From Crossiella equi (GTDB taxonomy: Bacteria; Actinomycetota; Actinomycetes; Mycobacteriales; Pseudonocardiaceae), in NCBI RefSeq assembly GCF_017876755.1, contig NZ_JAGIOO010000001.1, forward strand, positions 3,643,786 through 3,707,785: a stretch of 64,000 nucleotides of DNA, in the 5' to 3' direction. Below the pieces are notes generated by a model. That model worked only from the letters and a program-made list of their open reading frames with translations. It was not told the origin of the DNA and ran no database searches. Shown piece by piece: positions 43,235 through 51,422 of this stretch. Each line of letters opens with the position of its first letter. Within the stretch, counting starts at the first letter, position 1. Made by a program: the position numbers and the translations under genes.

Positions 43235-44103
43235 CTGGCCCGGCGGGCGTTCTTGGTGATCGCGTCCACGATCACCGGCCAGGCCGGTTCGGGCAGGTCG
43301 TGGGCCATGTCCGGGATGACCACGAGCTCCGCGTCCGGGATCGCGGCGGCGGTGGCCCTGGCCCCGCTGACGTTGATCAGCGGGTCGAGCTCGCCGTGGA
43401 TGACCACGGTCGGCACGGTGACCCCGCGCAGCGCCTCGGTGCGGTCACCCGCCACGTAGATCGCGGCCAGCTGCCGGTCGCCGCCCTCGGGGCGGTAGGA
43501 CCGGTCGTACCCGGCGGCCGACTTGAGCCGCATCTTCTCGATCGTGACCCCGAGCTTCCGCGAGGCGATGGCCAGGCCACCCTGCGCACCCTGCTCGACG
43601 ATCTCCTCGCGGGTGCTGCCCGGTGGGCGCTGGAGCACCGCGAGCACGGCCGGGTCGCTGTGCCCGACGGAGGGGTCGCCGTTGGTGGACATGATCGAGC
43701 ACAGGCTGAGCAGCCGGTCCGCGTGCTTGATCGCCATGATCTGCGCGATCATGCCGCCCATGGAGGTGCCCACGACGTGCGCGCGCCCGATGCCCAGGTG
43801 GTCGAGCAGGCCGATGCCGTCCTGGGCCATGTCGTCCAGGGTGTAGCTGACCGTGGCCGGGTCGCCGCCCAGGATCGCCGCGAAGTCCGGCGCCGGGCCG
43901 TCGACGCTGGTGGACAGGCCCGCGTCGCGGTTGTCGTAGGTGATGACGAAGAAGCCCTGCTCGACCAGCCGACCGAGGAACCGGGGGTCGAACCCGGTGC
44001 GCTGCGCGCGCAGCCCCGGCACCAGCAGCAGGGGCGCGTCCGACGGGTCACCGAAGGTCTCGTGGTCGATGGCGATGCCCGAGGGCAGCGTGACGAGAGG
44101 CAT
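43231..44103 (-). CDS. alpha/beta hydrolase
   Basis: A 290-aa single-domain alpha/beta hydrolase. The oxyanion strand is LLLVPGLRAQ, the nucleophile elbow GTSMGGM (Ser about residue 113), the acid probably in HGELDPL and the catalytic His in DMAHDLP. The pattern DNRDAGLST is common in actinomycete esterases and in daunorubicin methylesterase-like (RdmC) enzymes. It follows the XRE/MmyB-type regulator gene on the same strand by 25 bp, so it is likely regulated by it. No secretion signal. The substrate cannot be inferred. Confidence 0.85.
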   Translation of the reverse strand: MPLVTLPSGIAIDHETFGDPSDAPLLLVPGLRAQRTGFDPRFLGRLVEQGFFVITYDNRDAGLSTSVDGPAPDFAAILGGDPATVSYTLDDMAQDGIGLLDHLGIGRAHVVGTSMGGMIAQIMAIKHADRLLSLCSIMSTNGDPSVGHSDPAVLAVLQRPPGSTREEIVEQGAQGGLAIASRKLGVTIEKMRLKSAAGYDRSYRPEGGDRQLAAIYVAGDRTEALRGVTVPTVVIHGELDPLINVSGARATAAAIPDAELVVIPDMAHDLPEPAWPVIVDAITKNARRAS

Positions 44104-44128
44104 GAGCCGATGTAACCACGGCCGGGGC

Positions 44129-45016
44129 TCAGCCCGTCGCGTCCACGCCCTCGGTTTCGCCAGGGGTGAGTTCCTCTGCCCAGTTGGCCAGGAAGCGGAG
44201 CGCCTCCTCGGACCGCGAGGACGGTTCGGCGGTGTAGACCACGAGCATCTGGTCGGCCTCGCGCAGGTCCATGGTCTGGTAGTCCAGGGTCAGCGGGCCC
44301 GCGACGGGGTGCAGCAGCGTCTTGCGGCCCGCGCCCTGCGCGCGCACGCGGTGGTCGGCCCACCAGCGGCGGAAGTCCTCGTCCTTGACCGACAGCTCGC
44401 CGACCAGCGCGGCCAGCTTCGGGTCACCGGGGTAGCGCACGGCGTCCATGCGCAGGTAGGCCACGCAGTCGCGGACGACCTCGTCCCAGTTCTGGAACAT
44501 CGCGCGCACGCCCGGGTCGAGGAAGCTGATCCAGGTGAGGCTGCGGTGCGCGGCGGGCAGGCGGCTGAAGTCGGTGTAGAGCGCGGCGGCCAGCGGGTTC
44601 CACGCCAGCACCTCCATGCGCCTGCCCAGCACCATCGCGGGCAGGCCGGTGACCGCGTCGAGCAGCTGCCGGGTCTGCCTGCTCACCACCTGCGCGGCCG
44701 AGGACGGGCGCTGGCCGGGTCGGCTGAGCGGTTCGGCGACCTCAAGCAGGTAGGCGTGCTCGTCCGGGCGCAGGTCCAGCGCGCGGGCCAGGGCGTCCAG
44801 CACCGAACGGGAGACGTTCTGCGCGCGGCCCTGTTCCAGGCGCACCAGGTAGTCCACGCTCACGCCGGACAGCACCGCCAGCTCCTCGCGGCGCAGGCCG
44901 GGCACGCGGCGGCGCCGCCCGTCGTCGGGCAGGCCGCGGGAGCCCGGATCGACCCGGGAGCGGCAGGCGCGGAGGTACTCGCCGAGCGCGTGGCCGGTGG
45001 CCTGGGTGCGGTCCAT
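44129..45016 (-). CDS. XRE-family regulator with MmyB-like ligand-binding domain
   Basis: The 295-aa protein has an N-terminal helix-turn-helix (residues 10-80: RRRRVPGLRREELAVLSGVS, VDYLVRLEQGR) and a C-terminal MmyB-like PAS-type domain that in relatives binds a fatty acid (ALDLRPDEHAYLLEVAEP, LAWNPLAAALYTDFSRLP, RHRS-like TWISF). This is the large actinobacterial group that often represses a neighbouring oxidoreductase gene. It is divergent from the SDR at 45146, with a 129-bp shared promoter, and upstream of the alpha/beta hydrolase; both are candidate targets. Confidence 0.88.
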   Translation of the reverse strand: MDRTQATGHALGEYLRACRSRVDPGSRGLPDDGRRRRVPGLRREELAVLSGVSVDYLVRLEQGRAQNVSRSVLDALARALDLRPDEHAYLLEVAEPLSRPGQRPSSAAQVVSRQTRQLLDAVTGLPAMVLGRRMEVLAWNPLAAALYTDFSRLPAAHRSLTWISFLDPGVRAMFQNWDEVVRDCVAYLRMDAVRYPGDPKLAALVGELSVKDEDFRRWWADHRVRAQGAGRKTLLHPVAGPLTLDYQTMDLREADQMLVVYTAEPSSRSEEALRFLANWAEELTPGETEGVDATG

Positions 45017-45145
45017 GCCCCCATTGTCGGCGTCCTCGCCAGACCGTGCCTGGTACTGCTGGTCCCAGGTTTGCCCTGATCTGGCTCACCCCTGTTGACC
45101 TGGCCAGAGTTGTCGGCAACAGGCAACCGGACCAGGGAGCGAACA

Positions 45146-46006
45146 ATGACCACGTGGTTCATCACCGGCGCGTCGCGGGGCTTCGGCCTGGAGCTCGCCC
45201 GCCAGGCCCTGCGGCGCGGCGACTCGGTGGTCGCCACCGCCCGCAACCCCGAGTCGATCACCCGGGCGCTGCCCGAGGCGGGCGAGCGGCTGCTCGCGGT
45301 GGTGCTGGACGTCACCGACGAGGGCCAGGCCCACCGCGCGGTGACCGACGCGGTGGCCCGGTTCGGCGGGATCGACGTGCTGGTCAACAACGCGGGCCGA
45401 GGACTGGTCGGCGCGGTCGAGGAGACCACCGACGCCGAGCACCGCGCGGTGTTCGACACCAACGTCTTCGGCCTGCTCAACGTCACCCGCGCGGTGCTGC
45501 CGGTGATGCGGCGGCAGGGCCACGGCCGCATCCTCAACCTCAGCTCGGTCGGCGGTGTCGTGAGCTGGGCGGGCTGGGGCGCCTACTGCGCCACCAAGTT
45601 CGCGGTGGAGGGCTACTCGGAGTCGCTGCGCCTGGAGCTGGCGCCGCTGGGCATCCAGGTGACCTCGGTGCAGCCGGGCCCGTTCCGCACCGACTTCCTG
45701 GACGGCACCTCGCTGCACCGCGCCGAGCAGGTGCTGCCGGACTACTCGGCCAGCTCGGGCGCGATGCGCTCCTGGGCCAGTGACACCAACCAGAACCAGG
45801 AGGGCGACCCGGTGAAGGCGGCCGAGGTCATGCTCGCCGTCGCGGGCTGGGACACCATGCCCGCCCGACTGCCGCTGGGCAGCACGTGCGTGCGGGACGT
45901 GGAGCTGCACATCGCCGAAGTGACCGAGGAGCTGGCGCGGCTGCGCGAGCTGGCGCTGTCCACGGACTTCGCCGGGGGCGGGGCGGAGATGCCGATGCGG
46001 GCCTGA
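45146..46006 (+). CDS. short-chain dehydrogenase/reductase
   Basis: A 286-aa classical SDR: nucleotide-binding TGASRGFGLELA (residues 7-18), NNAGRG, NLSSVGG (catalytic Ser) and YCATKFAVEGYSESL (Tyr-Lys). The ARNP after strand 2 suggests NADP(H). The length and the long C-terminal segment match the oxidoreductases usually paired with MmyB-type regulators in actinobacteria. ATG 45146 follows AGGGAG. Divergent from that regulator. The substrate is unknown. Confidence 0.9.
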   Translation: MTTWFITGASRGFGLELARQALRRGDSVVATARNPESITRALPEAGERLLAVVLDVTDEGQAHRAVTDAVARFGGIDVLVNNAGRGLVGAVEETTDAEHRAVFDTNVFGLLNVTRAVLPVMRRQGHGRILNLSSVGGVVSWAGWGAYCATKFAVEGYSESLRLELAPLGIQVTSVQPGPFRTDFLDGTSLHRAEQVLPDYSASSGAMRSWASDTNQNQEGDPVKAAEVMLAVAGWDTMPARLPLGSTCVRDVELHIAEVTEELARLRELALSTDFAGGGAEMPMRA

Positions 46007-46011
46007 GCGGT

Positions 46012-46039
46012 GGGCCCGGGCGGGACCCCGCCCGGGCCC
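46012..46039. terminator. bidirectional hairpin terminator between SDR and ABC transporter genes
   Basis: GGGCCCGGGCGG (46012-46023) pairs with CCGCCCGGGCCC (46028-46039) around a 4-nt loop. It sits between convergent genes only 37 bp apart and has no T tract. Confidence 0.8.
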
Positions 46040-46043
46040 GCGC

Positions 46044-47780
46044 CTACGCCGCCGCGATCTGCGGTCCGATCCGCAGGGCCGCCACCAGGTCCCGGTACAG
46101 CCCGTCGGTGGCCAGCAGCTCCTCGTGCCGACCCAGCGCGCGGGTCTTCCCCTTCTCCAGCACCAGGATCTGGTCCGCGTCGAGCACTGTGGACAGCCGG
46201 TGCGCGATGGTGACCACCGCGCCGGTGGTGGCGATGCGGGCGATGGTCTCCTGCACCGCCGCCTCGGTGAGGCCGTCCAGCTGGGCGGTGGCCTCGTCCA
46301 GCAGCAGGATCTCCGGGTTGCTGACGAGCGCGCGGGCCAGGGCGATGCGCTGGCGTTCGCCGCCGGAGACGACCGCGCCGGTGAGCGGGGAGTCCAAGCC
46401 GTCGGGCAGGGCGCGCACGCGGTCGGCCAGGCGCACCGCCTCCAGCGCCTGCCACAGCGCCGCCTCGTCGGCCTCCGGGTGCGTGTAGGCCAGGTTCTCC
46501 CGGAGCGTGCCGGGCAGCAGCGGGGTGTCCTGTTCCACGTAGACGATCCGGCGGCGCACCTCGGCCAGCGACCACCGCTCGTACGGCACGCCGTCCAGGG
46601 CCAGGGTGCCGTGCTCCGGGGTGAGGAAGCGCAGCATCAGCGAGAACATCGTGGTCTTGCCCGAGCCGGACGGGCCCACGATCGCGGTGTGCCCGGTGCG
46701 CGGGATGGCCAGGCTGACGCCGTCCAGCGCGGGGCCGCCGCCCGGGCCGTAGCGCGCGGTGACGTCGTGGAAGGCCAGCACCGGCGCGGCGGGCGCGGGC
46801 ACGGGCTCGGCGGCGACGGGCTCGGCGGGCTCGACCGCGAGGTTCTGGATCTCCCGGATGCGCCCGGCCGCGACCAGGCCGCTCTGCAGCTGGGTGAACG
46901 TGCGGGTCAGTGTCATCACCGGGTCCATGACCTGGAAGGCGTAGAGCAGGAAGGCGACCAGGCTGGACACCGGCAGCACGCCCTCGCTGACCCGCCAGGC
47001 GCCCAGCGCCAGAATCAGCAGGATGGCCAGCTGGATGCCCCAGCCCGCCGCGGTCCAGGCCACCGACTCGATGCGCACCGCGCGCACGCTCTGCCGCCGC
47101 GACTCCGTGGCCTCAGCCAGGATCCGGTTGCTCTCGCGCGCCTCCGCGCGGCTGGCCTTGACCGTGCGGATGGCCCGCAGCGCACCCTCCAGCACCCCGC
47201 CGAGCCGCCCGACCGCCGCCTGCGCCTCGTTGCGCGCCTGCGCCAGCGGGGCCATCAGGACCGCGACCAGGCCGCCGACCACGACCAGCACACCGAGTGT
47301 GGCGACCAGCAGCACCCAGTCCAGCACGCCCATCAGCACCAGCGCACCGGCCAGCGCGACCACGCCGTTGACGAAGTTGACCACCGAGTCGGTGGCCGCC
47401 TCGCGCAGCAGCACGGTGTCCGAGGTGACCCGGGTGACCAGCTCACCGCTGGAGCGTGTGCTCAGCTCCCCCACCCGCACGCGGAACAGCCTGCGCACCA
47501 TGGCCGACCGCGCGTCCAGCACGATCCGCTCGGCCAGGCTGCCCAGCAGGATCCACTGCGCCAGCCCGAGCCCGGCACCCACCAGCAGCAACAGCACCAG
47601 CAGGCCGACCGTGGGCAGGATCGGCTCGGCCGCGGCCAGTCCGTCCAGCACCGACTTGGTGACCATCGGCGTGGCCAGCGTGGCGCCGGTGGTGCCCAGG
47701 CCGAGCACCAGGCCCAGTAACAGCGTGGCCCGGTGCGGTCGCACGAACGACCAGAAAACCCCCACATTGGACATGAACAT
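46044..47780 (-). CDS. ABC transporter, fused permease-ATPase half transporter
   Basis: The 578-aa exporter half-transporter has six transmembrane helices (to about residue 310) and an ATPase domain with Walker A GPSGSGKTT (about 378-386), signature VSGGERQR, Walker B ILLLDEA and the H-loop IAHRLST. It belongs to the homodimeric MsbA/LmrA multidrug-type class. Start codons ATG 47780 or 47774 are both close. It is divergent from a TetR gene across a 48-bp promoter containing a perfect TGGGACA/TGTCCCA palindrome, so it is probably an inducible drug or metabolite exporter. Confidence 0.9.
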   Translation of the reverse strand: MFMSNVGVFWSFVRPHRATLLLGLVLGLGTTGATLATPMVTKSVLDGLAAAEPILPTVGLLVLLLLVGAGLGLAQWILLGSLAERIVLDARSAMVRRLFRVRVGELSTRSSGELVTRVTSDTVLLREAATDSVVNFVNGVVALAGALVLMGVLDWVLLVATLGVLVVVGGLVAVLMAPLAQARNEAQAAVGRLGGVLEGALRAIRTVKASRAEARESNRILAEATESRRQSVRAVRIESVAWTAAGWGIQLAILLILALGAWRVSEGVLPVSSLVAFLLYAFQVMDPVMTLTRTFTQLQSGLVAAGRIREIQNLAVEPAEPVAAEPVPAPAAPVLAFHDVTARYGPGGGPALDGVSLAIPRTGHTAIVGPSGSGKTTMFSLMLRFLTPEHGTLALDGVPYERWSLAEVRRRIVYVEQDTPLLPGTLRENLAYTHPEADEAALWQALEAVRLADRVRALPDGLDSPLTGAVVSGGERQRIALARALVSNPEILLLDEATAQLDGLTEAAVQETIARIATTGAVVTIAHRLSTVLDADQILVLEKGKTRALGRHEELLATDGLYRDLVAALRIGPQIAAA

Positions 47781-47793
47781 GAGGCTACCATCG

Positions 47794-47811
47794 TGGGACA
47801 GTGGTGTCCCA
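47794..47811. promoter_or_regulatory. TetR operator between ABC exporter and tetR genes
   Basis: A perfect 18-bp palindrome with a 4-bp centre, TGGGACA-gtgg-TGTCCCA, lies midway between the divergent exporter (14 bp from its start) and TetR gene (17 bp from its start). Binding here would repress both. A TAAGAT-like -10 element for the TetR gene begins a few bases further on. Confidence 0.7.
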
Positions 47812-47828
47812 TAATAAGATACCGGGCT

Positions 47829-48398
47829 ATGACCAGCGCAGCTCGGGAGAAGGGCGTCCGCGGCCGCACGCGGCGGGCGATCCTGGACGCCGCGATCACG
47901 GTGCTCGCCACCCGGCCGACCGCCTCGATGGCCGACATCGCGGACGCGGCCGAGGTCGGGCGCAGCACGCTGCACCGGTACTTCCCGGAGCGCTCCGAGC
48001 TGCTGACGGCGATCCTGCGGGACACCGTGGCCCGGCTCGGCGAGGCGGTCGAGGAGGCCCGGCTGTACGAGGGCGGCACCGCGCAGGCACTGCGCCGGGC
48101 GGTGCACGCCTACTTCGAGCTCACCCCGGCGATGCTCCAGGTCTGCGGTGAGGGCCTGTCCGGCGAGGCCGACTGGTTCACCCAGGCCATGGAGGAGGCC
48201 GAGCAGCCGCTGCGCGCGCTGCTGCGGCGCGGCCAGGAGGAGGGCTACCTGGACGGCGAGGCGCGGCCGGAGTGGCTGGACAAGGTGTTCTGGTACACGG
48301 TGCTGGCGGGCATCGACGCCATCGGCAACGAGGTGTTCACCAAGCAGCAGGCAGCCGAGGCCGTCATCCGCCGGCTGGAGAAGGGCTTGCTGGCCTGA
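47829..48398 (+). CDS. TetR-family repressor of the divergent ABC exporter
   Basis: The 189-aa protein has the TetR helix-turn-helix (RRAILDAAITVLATRPTASM, IADAAEVGRSTLHRYFPER) and a helical ligand domain (LTPAMLQVCGEGLSGEADWF, WYTVLAGIDAIGNEV). Close spacing to the divergent ABC half-transporter and the palindrome between them indicate that it represses that exporter and itself, released by an exported ligand. ATG 47829. A GC-rich hairpin terminator follows. The inducer is unknown. Confidence 0.88.
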   Translation: MTSAAREKGVRGRTRRAILDAAITVLATRPTASMADIADAAEVGRSTLHRYFPERSELLTAILRDTVARLGEAVEEARLYEGGTAQALRRAVHAYFELTPAMLQVCGEGLSGEADWFTQAMEEAEQPLRALLRRGQEEGYLDGEARPEWLDKVFWYTVLAGIDAIGNEVFTKQQAAEAVIRRLEKGLLA

Positions 48399-48402
48399 GC
48401 GC

Positions 48403-48436
48403 GGGCCCGGCGGGCGAGGTGGCGCCTGCCGGGCCC
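48403..48436. terminator. hairpin terminator between tetR and SDR genes
   Basis: GGGCCCGGCGGGCG (48403-48416) pairs with CGCCTGCCGGGCCC (48423-48436), one G-T wobble, 6-nt loop. It lies between convergent genes. Confidence 0.75.
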
Positions 48437-48464
48437 GGATGACCTTGCGGGGTCAGCTCAAGCG

Positions 48465-49247
48465 TCAGATGTTGCGGAGCGTGCCGCCGTCGATCACGTG
48501 GTCGGAACCGGTGATCCACTTGGCCTTGTCCGAGACCAGGAAGCCGACCAGCTCGGCCACGTCCTCGGCGGTGCCGACCTTGCGCAGCGGGTTGGCGAGC
48601 AGGTCCTCCTCCAGCGCGGCGCGGGCGCCGTCCAGGTCGGTGCCCATGGCCGCCGCGATGCCCTCGAGGTCGGCGGAGATGCCCGGGGTGCGCACGGTGC
48701 CGGGGGAGATGCGGTTGACCCGCACGCCCGCCGGGGCGACCTCGACGGACAGGCCCTTGCTGTAGGCGTGCAGGGCGGCCTTGGTGGCGCCGTAGGGCAG
48801 CAGGATCGAGCTGGGCGCGTGACCGGCCACCGAGGAGATGTGGATGATCACACCGTGCCCGCGCTCGATCATGCCGGGCAGCACCGCGCGGTCCATGCGG
48901 ACGGCGCTGAACAGGTTGATGTCGACGGCGGACTGCCAGTCCTCGTCGGAGATGGTCGGCGCGCCCTCGAAGAACAGGTCGCCGCGACCGGCGTTGTTGA
49001 TCAGGATGTCCACGCCGCCGAGCTGCTCGGTGGCCGCGGCCACCAGGGCGTGCACGCCCGCGGCGTTGCTGACGTCGGCCTCGACGAAGGTGACGCCCTT
49101 GGGCAGTTCCTCGTCGGGCGCCTTGCGCGCGGACACGACGACGGTGGCGCCCGCCGCGGCGAGCCTGGCCGCGATGGCGGCGCCGATACCCCGGGTGCCC
49201 CCGGTCACCACTGCCCGCTGGCCGGACAGTTCCTCGGAGAAGGTCAT
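48465..49247 (-). CDS. short-chain dehydrogenase/reductase with TetR partner
   Basis: A 260-aa SDR with TGGTRGIGAAIA (cofactor loop), NNAGRG, HISSVAG (catalytic Ser), YGATKAALHAYSKG (Tyr-Lys) and the C-terminal SDHVIDGGT typical of FabG-like oxidoreductases. The start ATG 49247 gives the standard length. It is divergent from a TetR-family gene with an AGAAC/GTTCT palindrome in the 95-bp gap, so it is probably induced by the substrate or a product. The substrate is unknown. Confidence 0.9.
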   Translation of the reverse strand: MTFSEELSGQRAVVTGGTRGIGAAIAARLAAAGATVVVSARKAPDEELPKGVTFVEADVSNAAGVHALVAAATEQLGGVDILINNAGRGDLFFEGAPTISDEDWQSAVDINLFSAVRMDRAVLPGMIERGHGVIIHISSVAGHAPSSILLPYGATKAALHAYSKGLSVEVAPAGVRVNRISPGTVRTPGISADLEGIAAAMGTDLDGARAALEEDLLANPLRKVGTAEDVAELVGFLVSDKAKWITGSDHVIDGGTLRNI

Positions 49248-49315
49248 GGCCCGCAGTCTGTTGCCTGCACGCGGCGGGAACCGGTCTGCATTCAAGAATC
49301 CAGGACACCCCAGAA

Positions 49316-49336
49316 AGAACGAACGTTCTGTACAAT
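49316..49336 (+). promoter_or_regulatory. TetR operator and leaderless promoter
   Basis: The palindrome AGAAC-gaac-GTTCT (49316-49329) directly abuts a TACAAT -10 hexamer (49331-49336). With a start point about 7 bp on, the transcript would begin at or next to ATG 49343, so the tetR mRNA is probably leaderless. TetR binding would block RNA polymerase. Confidence 0.65.
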
Positions 49337-49342
49337 GAGGCC

Positions 49343-49912
49343 ATGAGCACCGACACCACGACCTCGGCCCCCCGCGAGCGGCTGCTCGCCACCGCGTCCG
49401 CGCTGTTCTACGCCGAGGGCATCCAGGCCATCGGGGTGGACCGGCTGGTCAAGGAGGCGTCGGTGACCCGCGCCACCTTCTACCGCCACTTCCCGACCAA
49501 AGAGGACTTGGTGGTGGCCTACCTGCGCGGCAAGGACGAGGAGATCCGCGCGGGCATCGACGCCCTGGCCGAGCGGCGGGGCCCCGCCGAGGGTGTGCAC
49601 CTGTACCTGGGTGCGCACGCGGAGTTCAGCTGCGGCGCGGGCTTCCGGGGCTGCGCCTTCCTCAACGCCGCCGCCGAGTACCCGGACCCGGACTCCCCCG
49701 TCCGGCAGGCCGTGCGCGCGCACCGGAACTGGTTCCACGAGGGCCTGCGCTCGCGGCTGGCCGAGCTGGGCCACCCCGACCCCGAGCACGCGGCCAGCAC
49801 CCTGGTCCTGCTGCGGGACGGCATCATGTCCGGTGGCTACCTCGACCAGCCGGACGGCATCCAGTCCACAGTGGACCGCCTGGTGGACGGCGTGCTGGCC
49901 GGGCGGGTCTGA
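49343..49912 (+). CDS. TetR-family transcriptional regulator
   Basis: The 189-aa protein has a TetR helix-turn-helix (LLATASALFYAEGIQAIGVD, RLVKEASVTRATFYRHFPTK) and a ligand-binding domain with a cysteine-containing SCGAGFRGCAF motif (two Cys about residues 94 and 100) that could sense electrophiles. It is divergent from an SDR gene and probably represses it through the AGAAC/GTTCT palindrome overlapping its own promoter. A start at ATG 49343 fits a leaderless mRNA. The inducer is unknown. Confidence 0.88.
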   Translation: MSTDTTTSAPRERLLATASALFYAEGIQAIGVDRLVKEASVTRATFYRHFPTKEDLVVAYLRGKDEEIRAGIDALAERRGPAEGVHLYLGAHAEFSCGAGFRGCAFLNAAAEYPDPDSPVRQAVRAHRNWFHEGLRSRLAELGHPDPEHAASTLVLLRDGIMSGGYLDQPDGIQSTVDRLVDGVLAGRV

Positions 49913-50095
49913 GGCGGGAACCTACTTTCGCAGGGGTTCACGGCGGTTTCGCGCCACACGCGGCCGAATGAGTGATTTCCGCGCGTGCACCTGGGATTTC
50001 CCCTTTCGGCAAGTCCCCTGCCTGTTTCCGGACGCGCCCGGGTGATCTAGCGTCGGTACCTCCGGATAGCGCACAACGAGATCGAGGACGCGCGC

Positions 50096-50431
50096 GTGTT
50101 CGAGTCCGCCCCTCCCGCCCCCGCCGGCACGCTGTTCGTGGACCCGTCGGCGATCGAGGCCACCAAGGCCGCGTTCGTCGAGGCCATCAACGAGCTGGCC
50201 CCCCTGCTGCGCAAGGCCCAGCACAGCCTGGTCGCCCTGCCCGCCGCCTCGGACGCGGTGAGCGCGGACGCCGCCGGGGAGCAGACCCGGCGCGGCGTGC
50301 GGTCGGAGGACTCGGCGGTGGCGGTGCTCACGGTGTACCTGGCCGAGCTGTTCCACGCGGTGGAGCAGCTCGACGCGGCGGCGGCCTCCTACCGCACCGC
50401 CGAGGACACCGCGGTCTCCGCGCTGCGTTGA
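50096..50431 (+). CDS. PE-like / WXG100-like secretion substrate partner
   Basis: A 111-aa mostly helical protein (DPSAIEATKAAFVEAINELA, a helical hairpin, then YLAELFHAVEQLDAAAASYR). It is the first of three tightly spaced genes followed by a PPE-like and an EspG-like protein. Size, helical hairpin form and position match the PE-type partner that dimerises with PPE for type VII secretion. The PE signature is weak, so the assignment leans on context. GTG 50096. No ESX core gene is in the window. Confidence 0.55.
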   Translation: MFESAPPAPAGTLFVDPSAIEATKAAFVEAINELAPLLRKAQHSLVALPAASDAVSADAAGEQTRRGVRSEDSAVAVLTVYLAELFHAVEQLDAAAASYRTAEDTAVSALR

Positions 50432-50450
50432 AAGGGCGAAAGGACTTCCC

Positions 50451-51422
50451 GTGCCTCGCTGCTGGCTCGCCGTGCCACACCTGAAGATCTACTTGGACAT
50501 CCACCTCGGCCTCGGCGTGGAGGCCGCCCAGCCCTCGGTGAGCACCTACCGGGAGCTCGCGCAGGCCCTGCACCGGGTGGACGAGACGCTGCACACCAAG
50601 CTCGCCGCCCTGCGCGCCGGCTGGCACGGCCCCGCCGCCGAGGACGCCGCGCGGGCCCTGGCCCCGTTCGCCACCTGGGCCGCGGACACCGAGGCGGGCA
50701 TCACCGCCGAGGCCGACGCCGCGCAGGAGTGCGCCGACGCCTACGCCGACGCGCGCAACCACGTGCCGCCGCCGAACTTCCTGCCCACCAAGCCGGTCAC
50801 CACGACCGCCTGGCTGCCCGCGCTGGTCGGCAACCGCGTGGACTACGAGCCGGTCGAGGTGCAGGTGGACGCGGCGCACGCGGAAGCCGCGCGGGCCATG
50901 GAGGTCTACGAGGAGCGGGTGGCCACCGCGCTGGCCGCCCTGCCGCCGCTGCTCACCCCGCCGCGCCTGGACGTCACCCTGCTCACCGGCGGCCTGCTGC
51001 CCGGGGTCGCGGTGAGCGCCTCGGTCGGCGGGCACGGCAGCACCGCCCCGGCCGCCCACGGGCACCACGCGCCGCCACCACCGCACCCCGTCCCCGATCC
51101 CGTTCCGGCGCCGGTGCCCGACGACGACCGCCCGGTCCTGCGCACGTCCACTGTGGACCGCTCCCAGGTGTGGTCCACGGCCGCGCCGGACAGTCCGCAC
51201 GAGGAGCAGCGGCAGCAGAACCCGCCGCGCCCGCAGGCAGTCAAGGTGGTGCCGGAGCCTCGCACGGAACGGCCCGCGAGCGAGCGCAAGTACGGCGAGG
51301 CGGAGTCCGAGGAGGCCGGGCTGGGCGTGCGCGACGGGGTGCTGGGCTTCCACCCGGCCACCCCGCTGGGCCCGCCCGCGCCCGTCCCGGAGGCCGTCGC
51401 GCCGGCCGTGCTCGGGCAATGA
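50451..51422 (+). CDS. PPE-like type VII secretion substrate
   Basis: The 323-aa protein starts with a helical PPE/WXG-like region (residues 25-180: LAALRAGWHGPAAEDAARAL includes a WxG-type turn; then AEADAAQECADAYADARNHV) and continues with a Pro/His/Gly-rich low-complexity tail (HGHHAPPPPHPVPDPVPAPV). It probably pairs with the PE-like protein upstream (19-bp gap) and is recognised by the EspG-like protein whose ATG overlaps its stop by four bases. Its target membrane or surface role is unknown; the secretion apparatus is not in the window. Confidence 0.65.
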   Translation: MPRCWLAVPHLKIYLDIHLGLGVEAAQPSVSTYRELAQALHRVDETLHTKLAALRAGWHGPAAEDAARALAPFATWAADTEAGITAEADAAQECADAYADARNHVPPPNFLPTKPVTTTAWLPALVGNRVDYEPVEVQVDAAHAEAARAMEVYEERVATALAALPPLLTPPRLDVTLLTGGLLPGVAVSASVGGHGSTAPAAHGHHAPPPPHPVPDPVPAPVPDDDRPVLRTSTVDRSQVWSTAAPDSPHEEQRQQNPPRPQAVKVVPEPRTERPASERKYGEAESEEAGLGVRDGVLGFHPATPLGPPAPVPEAVAPAVLGQ